Shown: positions 24,701-36,700 of the stretch, in pieces
Layout of the letters: each line of letters starts with the position of its first letter
Numbering within the stretch: the first letter of the stretch is position 1
From: Ligula intestinalis
Lineage: Eukaryota; Platyhelminthes; Cestoda; Diphyllobothriidea; Diphyllobothriidae
Assembly: GCA_036362985.1 (NCBI GenBank)
Contig: JAYGXS010000008.1
Coordinates: 24,611,243-24,675,242, forward strand
DNA length: 64,000 nt
Direction: 5' to 3'
Made by a program: the position numbers and the translations under genes
Notes under the pieces: generated by a model
Seen by the model: only the letters and a program-made list of their open reading frames with translations
Told to the model about the DNA's origin: nothing
Databases searched by the model: none

Positions 24701-27700
24701 AGCAAGCCAGTTGCTTAATGTTTATAAGCTTAGACTTCTAAATAAGAGGTAGCTGGTTCGAGCCTGAGGATGGAATAAATGAAAATGTTCGTGCTCCAGG
24801 TATATGCATGGATAAGGGAGAAGACGTGTCGAGACGTTGATCCGGTGCTGGAAATGTCTTCTTCCTTATCAATACTATCTGCCTGGACTACTAGCTGCTG
24901 TGGGGCTGCTGGCGGATCTCCAGAAGGCAGATCGCGATGAGTGAGTTCCATCATTGATTGGTAAACATTCAGCAGCGAGTGCATATGACTGATAGCCCAG
25001 AACCTTTAATCGGTTTCTCTGTGGCTTACTAGGTTCAAAGAACGGTATGTGCGATTAGGATGGTCAGTGTTCGATGGGTTTGTATATGTTATGTGCAAAA
25101 AGTTACGACGTATATATGTTGCATTTTGGAAATTCTAATCATAGATTTAGAAGAAGTAGTTTCGATCACCGGAATCGTAGTTTTATGTGTCTGAGCTTTC
25201 GAATTCTTGCGGGAGTCCATCGTCAGAGGTAAAACCGTCAACGAAAGCAAGCAACATTTATTGGGGAAGGGTTTATTATCCGTCATAGGGGTGGGGAGGG
25301 GAGGTGGAAGGGAGGGAGGGAGGGACAGGACCACCAGTTGCTTGAGTTTGGAGATACCCGACAAGGGCAACATATGAGGGTGCCAGCTCGATGCATCGGT
25401 TAACTGAGTTATCATCCGACGCCCAGGATTCAATCAGTTCTCGGTCCGTCTTGCTATTTGTGTGGGCAATTATCCACGCAGCTGCGAAGTTGAACTCGTG
25501 ACCAGTCTCATAGGTGTGGGTGGCCACTTGCGCAGATTCATCACCCCGTCGAACAGCCGACTTGTGTTCGTGTATGCGTGAACGCAGCATGCGTCCAGTC
25601 TGTCCCGTGTAATTCACAGGGCAGTTTAAACATGGTATACGATACACTACACCTGACTGCTCCCTGGGATTTAGTTGATCCTTGATCCTTATGAATCGGC
25701 TGCGCATTGTAGCCTTGGGATGATGTGCGATTCCAACGCCCATTCCCGCGGCAATACGTTCGGTCGCTTCCGAAACGTCCTTGATAAACAGTAGCGCATG
25801 CCAAATCATGGGGGGTGATTCTGTTAGGGTCCTCGGAGGGCGGGCACGTAGGTATCGGCTTATGAAGGCTTTACGATAGCCATTCTGCATAAACTGGTCG
25901 CGCAGATATCGAGCCTCACGTGCTCTTTCTTCCGGGTTACTGCGGTGAGTCTGGATCCTTTTGAACAGCGTTTTCAAACAGCTTCGTTTGTGAGCCATCG
26001 TTGCTGTGAAAAACTTAGAAGCTGTGTGGTGTTCGTCGCCTTTCTGTAGCCCCTCGTTTCTATTTTGCCGTTGAGAGTTCGCATGACGAGTACGTCGGGG
26101 AAGGGCAGCTCCTGTTCCTTTTCTTGTTCCCGTGTGAACTGTATATCTGGAAAAACCGAGTTGAGGAGATCATGGAAACTCTGCAGCGTGTTCCTTTTGA
26201 CGATAACGAACGTGTCGTTAACGTAACGGCGCCAAAAGATTGGGGACTGTTGGGTGAAGGCAATCTTTTCCAGCTCTTGCAGGATGAATTCTGCTATTAA
26301 ACCGGAGATTGGAAAGCCCATCGGAGTTCGCTTGATTTGCTCATAAGTCGTTCCAGCAAAGGTGAAGTTAGTCTTTTGGCAAAATTGGAACAGTATCATG
26401 AGATCTTCGATTTTGAGTGGACTCTGGGTTTCATCATACAGCTCCTCAAGTTTCCTGTGCAAAACATCTCGTGCCAAACCCGGTGGAAGGGATGTAAGTA
26501 GTAATGTAACGTCAAAGGAAACCATCATTTCGTCTAATTGAATCCTCGGCCGCAGAGGTTTCTCAGGAATTTGACAGCTGAACGGACTGAGGTATCAGAG
26601 TTTTCCTGGATGAATTTTAATTTCGAGTACATCAATTTTGCTAAATTATAGGTGGAGCTGCCTTTTAGGCAAGAATTTTCCGCAATGTAACGTTCGGTTT
26701 ATGGACCTTTGGCAGGCCGTAGAAGCCAGCTAATCATTGATGTAATTTGGGGAAGGAAGTTTACTGGAGGATATTTTCCAGTAGAAGTACCTCGTGGGGC
26801 CGCCTGGAGAGCAGGCGAAGCGCACCCCTCAGCTTGACGGGCACCTGATTTTAGGAGAGAGGAGGGGCATGGCATGTTACGGAACAAATTAGATCACAAT
26901 AATCCTATAAAATAAAAAGGTTACGAGGTCGAGTGTGAGCTCGTACTCAAACTTTGGGCGAGGAGACTAAAATGGCTTTAATATCATCCCTAACCCCCGA
27001 CGGACCAACGGATAGTGCGTGTACATCAGGGGTGTGTGTCCTGACATCGGGCGATGTCGCTGTGAAACATTTTTTAGTATAACCACTAACCCCAACTATA
27101 ATAAAAGCAAATGAGTTAAGAAGGTTTAAGGATTGTGAAGTCCACCCTACTTAAAATTTCTGAGTAAGCCATGATCCCGTAGTTAATTTTAAAAGTCAGT
27201 TGGCTAAATATACTGAATAAAGCAGTTTTTGTATGCGGAGGCCTTCAGAGGACCTGCTCCGCAGTTCAATACCATCACCGGATACCCACTGGTTCGACCA
27301 CCGGCTTTTAGACAACTGAAAGAATTTGGTTAATTCAACCTACTTAAAAATGTAAGTAGATGGTCATCATAAATAAGGTCTTCAGAGGACCCCAAGAGGA
27401 AACCTTACCGATTTTCCTTGACAAATGAAAAACAAATGGCCAAGGACAGGTGACTGTCTATATGCAATATTTTTGAGCGATGGTGTGAACTGTGCTCATA
27501 AAATAATTATCAAAAATGTAATATACGTAGCCATTATCACCCCCTACATGATGGATAACGTATTAGTCAAAAGTTGCACGGGTAAAGACCACCGTACGCC
27601 CCACCGCAGAGTCGGTGTAAAAACGATGACTTGCAAGTGAATTAGCTTGTGGTAATAGTAGACTTACGTAGTATCTACCCCGCTCTCTCCTAACTGGGCC

Positions 27701-30700
27701 CGATGTCTTGACAGAGTGAAACAAGAACGCTGTTGGCCAGTGCGGCATGACTCCGCATCTAGGCGTTCCCCTAATCGGGGACCCAAAACGTATTGCGCAA
27801 CCGGATGGGAACGATGAGAATATTGTTTCCAGACAATTTTCAGTTGGCCTGCACCGTGTCCGTGGGAGTCCCTAGCTGTTGGCGTGCATATGCATGACTC
27901 AGGTAAGACGGAGTCTTCAAGACGCGTTTATTACTCGACCAAACGCTGAATTTTTACTGAAGCACGAGAAGGGTAAGCCACCTTTCTTAAGGTTCTTAAC
28001 TGTCAACACTAAAACGCGCTTGTAAACAATCACTCATTCTCTCAGGCAGTGTTTGTTCGGGCAACTGCCAGTTGGCCAAATGATTTGATCCTGACAGGGG
28101 TTGAAGATGGTGTCAGGACGTAGGAATCGTTACTTGTCTTTGCCGGCAATGCTTTCTGCCTGGGCTACTAACCGTTCTGCCAATACTGACCGGGCTCGTG
28201 AATGAGCCAAATACAAGGCAGAGTGGGACGAGGGATTTCCACAAGCGATCAGTGGGCATTCATCAACGAATGTCAATATTTTCGATTGAAATTGGCAAGG
28301 CAACTAGTCCGTGACTCAACAATTCGAATATTGGACCCCTGATTAACAGGTGAGAGTTTCGAGCCTTGGATGGTGCACCGCTTGGGGTTGGGTATAGCTA
28401 GCTGATGATTGCCCATGGAGCAGAAACGGCAACTCCAGCGTTCTTTGCCTTTGCCAACAATTTAAACTTTATTTTCCGCTGTTACAACTTTGCACCCTTG
28501 GGTCATGAGAACTGTTTATCTGATTTCATAAACTGTCATAATTGTTTTTATTTTCGGCTTTACTATTCTTGCAAACTTTAATGGTTTTTTGGTTCTTTCC
28601 ATCAGCCATTCAGCAACATTCGGAGGGTTTTGAATTAACGATAACGCGACAGATCTCTTATGACACGCCAACGGCAATTTACTGTTACATCGGCAGGAAG
28701 GTTCAAGCCAAGACCATTAGTGTTTTGGGTAAGTCTACGGCCCTCCTATGCATTGCTACCATCTTAAGACATAGGGCTGCTTGGGAGGTATTTAGGGGAG
28801 GTAATGATAGAACTATAGGATCACTTAACTCCAAAAACCTGCGATACGTAAGCGGCAGGCATGAAGCGATAGCCAATAAAAATAACCACTTAGTGTACTG
28901 TGAATCATTCCCTACAACTATTTAAATGCAACCAAAATTAAACTGGCCCCATAGTAAATATGCAGATACACAGATACAACGGAAACATGGAACTGATAAG
29001 GCAGGTATGTTTTACTAGTAACTTTGCGCAATGAAAATACTATCTCTACATGCAAAATTAAGTTTTAAACTATAACTGTAGCGTTAAGGGTTTAGTGTAC
29101 CTGTAACCTGCACTTACCGAGGGGGCTGAGGTGTTAAAAGTATCTCTTGATAAAATAAGGCTAGTGACAGGCCTGAGACACTATTGGTGTCAACTGATGA
29201 TTTTTTTGCCGTTGATCGCGAAATGTTTACCATCGCAAACTGAACTACTCGAGGGGGACCTCCATCTAGATGCGGCATTCGATAAAACAGGGATTCACAC
29301 TTAATACTATTTTTTAACATAGGATAGCCTTGGAAGGCGGCCGAATAGAAGTACCTTCAAGAGCTGGCATCTTGGAATGATCGAAATAGATTGTATTGCA
29401 AACACTACAGCATAGCTTGAATAGTCTTGCCTAATCCAAGACACATGTGGGCTGATAAGATTTGACGAAAGAAGTGACTTTCGGCTACAGAAGGTTACCC
29501 AACGTCATAAGTCAGGTAAGACCGATTAGGTTTGACAGCGCATTGTAGGAAAGGAGCTTACAAAAGATTCGTCAGAAACAAGCTGCTGACAGTACAGCTT
29601 CTAGTTGATGTGCATGTGCTCTGTGCCTCTCCGCAGGCTTGCAGGATCCAAAGACGAACTCCAACCGATTTTGAAATCGGTTTCATTGGTCGGTTCGAGT
29701 CCTTACGGGGACCCGTGGTAGTGGCTTGGTCTTGAGACGGGCGTAGGTGACCGGCGCGTGTGCACTCATCGGTGGCGGTGAGCCTTTATGCGTGCTTGCC
29801 TGCACAGAGTGAGTCATATGCAGCCTGCAGCTAGTCGGCCAAGAGTGCGGGCGACAGCGCAGTGTTTGACAGCGGAGAAAACGCGTCAGCACATGGGCTG
29901 ATCTCAGGATCACCACCATTCATTGTCTTCTTAGCGTCCGTGGGTTCAGTAATAGAGCCTTAGATTTAGAGAAGTTCAAGAACCAGGTAATTCGCTTTAG
30001 GATTTTTTGTCCCTCAAATTTAAATTGGATATGGCTGACTGACGACCGCTTACACTTAAGAAACTCACATTCAAGTTTTCCTTGTTTTGACGCTGCTCAT
30101 ACTGGCATAATCAGCAATAATATATATATGCAAACTGGTTAAAAACGACGCCAAGCCATTTGCTTTCGAACGAATACTAAACATCTGTGAGTTAAACGGA
30201 TTTAAGTTCCGTTTGTAACGATACACTCATCTGCATAAATCTGATTGGATACTCCGAGTGTACGCTGTCTCCAAATATCTCAAAATTTCAAATTTTTGCA
30301 GATACAGAATTACTCCACAAGCAAATCATGAATCACATTAGTATCGCGAATTGTTACGAATATGCATATGCCAGGTGTATGTAGAAGTTTGCTGTGGAGG
30401 ACGGCTGTTTGACTGCCCGTGCCATTTCTTTATTCATTAGGGTTTTCGACCTGTTACCAGCATTCATCGTCAGACATTAAGGCAGCAACAGTTATCGCGC
30501 GTAAAGGCTAATCAAACGCTAGTCCGGAAGTGGCTGCGTAGGTCTCCACACGCTGGCGCAAGATCGATAAATTTATTGACTGAGTTCTTATCGGAGATCC
30601 AGCCATAACTTAACCCCCGGCTTGTCTTGCTTCTGGTGTAGTCGACTATCCTCGCGGCTGCGAGGTTAAACTCGTGACCCCTTTCCTAGTTGTGAGCAGT

Positions 30701-33700
30701 CAAGTCAAGTTTATTAAAGGAAATATAGGCAAACGCCTTTGAACTCCCTCTTGGTACATAGGATTTAAGAAATGCATCGGCACGGCCGAACATTCCACAG
30801 AAGCCGTTGACACAATTTTAGACGACTTCTCGCTTGTTTTAAGTAGTACACTCACACTCCGTTCACACGAGCCAGCAGTGTAACTGAGCAAAAAGAGCAG
30901 ACAGTGAAAAAACTCCTAAGGCATGGCTCATAATTCAAAATGGAATGTCATTTGTGGTTTTTAGGAGAAAAACTGTCGCTCGTGTGAATGTGAATGATAG
31001 GAGCATGATGCTTCTGTGAATGTTGGCGGCAGCCATGGCGAGTAATATCGGCATCCGAAGGACCATGCGAGGAGGAGACCTCGGAGTCACGAGAACGTCC
31101 CGAAGAACCGAAGATGCGTCCATGATACGCCTTTGCTGTGAGAGCAGAGGAGCCCGCCACTTCATCAACAGTCGGTCGATACGAGAAAGGGCGTGACAAA
31201 GCCGCGTAGCCTAGGACCATAGGTGCGGTAGATGCGACCTCAGACGCGATCAGCGCAGTTCGCATATTGAGGAGAGACGTCATAGCTAGATAATGGCTTA
31301 AACTCATTTGGTCAAATACTAATAATAATATATCTTACAAATTACTATTAGCATATGTTAAGAGCATTTCAGTCTTTTTATTCAGAAACTCAATTTCTGC
31401 TGTTCTGGTTAAAGCGTCCTATGCGGTTAAAACCGTCAAGTTTTGTTTTAAATACGTCTACGGATGGGGACATGACAATGTCCACAGAAGGGGCATTCCA
31501 CGCCTGGATTAACCTCTTAAAGAAAAATAATTTTCTTGGGTCAAGTCTTGCTCCAGTCACACGTAATTTGAGGGGGGGTCCTCGCAGCCTAGTAGTGGTG
31601 GCCTGCTCAAAGAAGTCATTTGTTTGAAGGCCGCAATCCTGACCACGCAGCATATGAAATGCCTGGATTAGGTCCCCGTGTAGCTGTCTGTAATCCAGAG
31701 GAAACCAGTCAGATTCCCAATCGCGTCTCATAAGGGAGGTTCCGTTGGCCTCGTACTAATTTTGTTACGCGTCTTTGTACCCTTTCGAGTGTTTTTCGGT
31801 CATTGGCTGTCCAAGGTCTCCAGGCTTGGATGGCAGATTCCAGTTAAGGTCGTACGAAGGTGCCGAAGACCTTGCCAAAGACAACTTTAGCAAACTTAGC
31901 AAAGGCGCGCTTGTGATAAATAAGGAAATCATACCATTGATCGGGCCGCTATCTTTCTTCATGCTTAAAGGGAGGCCTCCTCGGGGATATGTGCTCTCTA
32001 TTTAGGGTCCATACTCAGATATTAGAAGGCTTAGTATGATTATCAATATGGCAAAAAGGATTGAAGATTTTTTCACATTGACTTCTATCAGAATCAGTTT
32101 ATTGAGGAAAAGATAGGCGAACGCCTTTGAACTCCCTATTGTCAATAAGATGATAGGAAATATATGGAAACCAAGAAAAATTTAAAAAGTTCGTCAATTG
32201 AATGTTGCGGGTGAAGGCATTACAGATTGTTAAGTAGTCAAAATTGTACCACCGTGGCTACTGGCTTACCACTAGTAGTATAATGTAATTCTTAGCCTTT
32301 TGTTACATGGGGTGGAATTAGGATGTGTTTGTTGTATGTTCAGTCTACTCTTAAATGAACTACCACAGGTGGAGAGGACAACCTTTTCAGGAAGGGCATT
32401 CCTCGCTGCAACTGCTCTGCTGCTAAAGAAGAATTTTCGTCCGTCGATTCTTGCTTTGCCGAGGCGTAGTTTAAGGGGATGCCCGCGCAAAGTTAGCGTG
32501 CTACCTTGGCAAAGAAATCACCGGGAACGAAACAACAATCCAGGTCATTCAAAATACGGAAGGTTAGTATGAGGTCCCCTCGGAGTTGTCTGTAGGAAAA
32601 TGGAAAAAGGTCGAAGATTGACAGTCTGCTTTCATATGGCAATGTTTCTAGACCTTTGACCATTTTTGTCGTTCACCACTGGACCTTCTCTAAGACGGTA
32701 AAATCTTTGACAGTTCAAGGTCTCCATGGCTGTATAGCCGAAAGAAGTTGCGAAATATTTTTAAAAAGCTGTCATTTTCAAACCCCATAAAGGTTCGTCT
32801 AATCAGCTGTAATATAGATCTGGCCGGATTCGTCGCCTTCGTACAATTCACCGTTGACTTGAGTGAAAAAGTCATCCACACACCCAAGTCCATCTGACTC
32901 TCACTTGGTTGCAGCGGCGTACCGTTTAAGGAAGAGACCTTTGGGCTGAATGCTATACAACTGCCAATTTGAAGAAAGTTGCACTTGCTAACATGGAAAG
33001 TAAGTTCATGGGCAGCCTCCGCTCACGCAAAACTTCAATCCAGTTCCCAAATATGAAGAGGAAATTGTAGGCTTTACGGTATTGATAGAGATGAATGAGC
33101 TAAAGCTATGAAAGCTGGATGAGAAACGCAAATCCGGTGCTGCCGATACAGGTGTTTGATTGGCCGCCATCAGCCTTGAAGTTGATTGGCCATTTCTTGT
33201 GATTGGTCGAGCGGTGGCAGGGATTGGCCAGGGGCAACAACTGACAACGTGTAGTGGCAGACGCTAGCATTAGGGTCAAAACATCACTGTAAAGTGTATC
33301 CTGCCAAATTTAAATTAATCCCTGCTCTCTGGTTTTTCACTTCTAATATTTAACCCTCAGTAGAAAGTCCCTTCTCATTTATAGGTCCCGAGTCAGAAAA
33401 CAACCGTTTGAGTACGTTCATTTGGCATCAACTGAATGGATGGCATGTCAGTCTCAACGAAAAACGCACACACTTTCTATGGCTAAATGGGCTGACGCCG
33501 GAAGCTGTTTCCTGTTACACAGTCATATCCGTCTGGAGGAGAGTGTCCACCTGTGTGATCAAACCCGACAGTTTTGATATTCACTGGATCGTGAAGGTGA
33601 GACATGTATACTATCTGCACTGAAAAACAAAAACAGTAAATAAGTAGTAATCCATGCTTGGGCCTTTTTGTCGGTGAATGCTTTTGTTTAAATCACTCAT

Positions 33701-36700
33701 ATCTCAAGTGAGTAGGGCATTAGTTCGGCTAGCCCTTTGTCATTTTGATTTAATGTGATGCTGCTTCACTCGCTTTGTCCACGCGGTCTTGACTGACTTG
33801 AAACATCAGAAAATGCCCTGAGGCAAACCGAGCGAAGACATAAACCATTTGCAGAGCAAGCTGCACCGGAAATGGGTTATGACGGAGGTCCAGGACGAGA
33901 TATCACCTCGCCAAATTGTTGTAGCAGAAGCCCAGGTCGAACTATTTGCCGTCTAATTACGCCTCATGTGAGCCCCCAAAGAGAGAACATGACAGGAATT
34001 GTGCAGAAGCGGAAGTCTTTGAGTATTCTAGATACAACAAATTTAGAGGGTGAAGTTGTCTCCAGGGGTCGATTTTTTCTAACCTAGAATAACTAACTTT
34101 TTTCAAAATTTAAGAAGATGGTTATTATTACTTTATATGTATTCCTACTTTGCTTTGGAACACTTCTTGGCGTGTTACACTACCACCGTTGGGTGGCTTA
34201 CGGTTGCTGATCGCATGACTCATGATCACATGACATGTGCTCATTTCTTAGCTTGCTACGCTATTGCCTTCGGGTGGCTTACAATTACTGATCCCGTGAC
34301 TCAGGCACATTTCGGGCTCCCCTGCACGTCCACGCGGACGAAAGAATGGAGCATTCCGCGCGTTTGCCATGATGAAAAAATGCAAACTGAATTATTGCAT
34401 CATGGAATCCATCATCTTCATGTGAGCATCATCAAACTGAGCTTGTTGCTGTTTTAGGAAAGACTGCAGTTGTTCCGCAGAAATGGACATAGTGAGTCCG
34501 GGTCTGCGTCGCCAAAATATCATAACGGAGGCTCAGGCCGAGATATTACCATGCAATGCGTCGCCAAATTGTTGTAACGGAGCCCAGGCTAAAATATTCG
34601 CCGTCTAGTTACGCCTCATGTAAGCCCCCAAAGAGAGAACACGACAGGAAGTGTGTAGAAGCGGAAGTCCCTGAGTGTTCTCTGTACAACAAATTTAGGG
34701 AAACAAACGTATGTCATCGATGTCCCTTGAGCCAATAAGATTCTCTCCTGAGGTAGTGGTCAGTCCCATTGGCTGTTGACTCAGTGAGTGAATGCACCTA
34801 AAAATTCAAATTATCGATTGATTGTCTAGCTCGAAGTGTTAGTTCACGCATAGGCCGATCGATAGCCTATTGTGGTCGTGGCTTTGGCGTGCAAACTACT
34901 GCTTTCAAAGGCTGTTGTTAGGCCGCCCTAATAAAATGCACTTGTTTGCACGAGGGGATGGAAGAGTTATAGGGCCAGCATAAAAGAATCCAAATGCATG
35001 AGCAGGCTCTGCTAATCTATCTTATGGATATTGAATGAAATTCGAAAGGAAGCACTTCCAACAATTTGCTTAACAGACTTGTTAGGACGGCCCAGCACGT
35101 GAGTCATTAGCCTTATCCTCTTGAGCTCACGCCTGGCAAGTGGCAGTCAGCCCCAAAGCGCCGTGAACACGAGTGCGAACGTGGTTGTGTTATGCATCTC
35201 CCTCGGAGGTCCACCAGTACCTGATAGCCGACCTGAGGTCACCATAACGAAGAAGGCCCACACGCCAAAGGACGCATGCAGAAAGAGCCAAGCGCACGTA
35301 ACAGGGCCGCTACGTGTCCCACTGAGGTCACCGGCGTCACACGACGCCTGCCCGGATAAGCACTTTGCGGAGAGATCAATAAGAAGAGTAAGGGAACAAA
35401 GACTGCTGACCTTTAAATACGAGATTGTGAAAAGAAGGCGCATTCAGCTGTCAGCACGAGAGCGCGCTGCCGAGACATGGGAGCAGCTGCAGACGAGACC
35501 AAGCTGCCGATAGGGACACTGAGAAATTAACGCACACGCACAGAAGTCAAGTTACACAAAGAGACTGTTGCAGTAAAATGTTCTCTACTATTCTGTCTGT
35601 TTTCTCTTCCTAACATACAACTGAAGGATATAATAAGTCTAATAGTGGTTGTACGCACGCAAATCACCCCGACAGAATATATATACACATGATGGTGAGC
35701 AGGCGTACACTGATCAATTACGGACCTCATTCGTCCCGACGGGAGCCGCGCATGTACTGACAAGAACAACGGAGACTGGAATGAACAGGCGCACACCGAT
35801 CGGCTACGGACCTCACTCGTCCCGCCAGCCGCCGGGCATATTATCGGCCGAAATGCATTACTGCCAAGGACAAAGGAGAATGAAATGAAAATTTCTGGCT
35901 AATTGGCAATTGCCAGCTAGCCAAACGCAAACGTCTGGCTTCTAACTAACAAGTTCGCGGTTTCAAGACTTGGAGGTCTGAGGTCGTCACCCCTGGGGTT
36001 AGGTATGCCTGGCTAATAATGGCCAATAAGAAAAAAAAGTCACTCCAGTCTATATTGTCCTTGTCGGTAATGTATTTCCGTCTATATATTAAGAGGTTCA
36101 CACACCCGAGACTCGAACTCGCGATCTCTCTGAGCAGAGTCAAACGTCCTAACCATTGAGCTACGAGCTCGTTTTCTTGCCGGTATTTGATGGGGGATAT
36201 ACAGTAGCAGATACGCGTGCACCGGTCTGTTAGAGGACATACTCGTCCCTCCGTGGTGCCATTGGAGCTCTCACTCGAGCCTACACCGCAAGGTGGCTAA
36301 GAATGTAGACAAGTTCGAGGCTCGGGTGTAACACTAAGTGGGTCTGTGTATGACTAGCTGGTGACGGCTAATAAGGTAGAAATGGCCATCCTATTCTCCC
36401 TTGTCATTGTCGGTAATGTTTTTCTGCCTATATATTCTTAGCCGCCTCATGGTGAAGGCTCGAATAAGAACTCCAATGGCACCATGCAGGGACGAGTATG
36501 TCCTCTAACAGACCGGTGTATGCGTATCTCCCAATATATGTGTATATGTACACGTAGACATAGCAATGTCTACAGCAGTCATGTGTAGACGGCTGGAATC
36601 ACAGGAGTTTGTTATGAGTCGGTCACGGAGGGCCTTCCGTCAATCCCAAGACTGCAGGGGGTTGGAATTTGTGTGTTAAGCATACCGACAACACTAGACA

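Noticed and set aside
35121..35513. 130-codon plus-strand frame as a protein gene
   Set aside because: GC-rich region with an equally long antisense frame and tandem duplications; looks like repeat debris.
36095..36175. Functional tRNA gene on the minus strand
   Set aside because: A and B boxes are good, but the acceptor stem does not pair and the unit is joined to SINE sequence.
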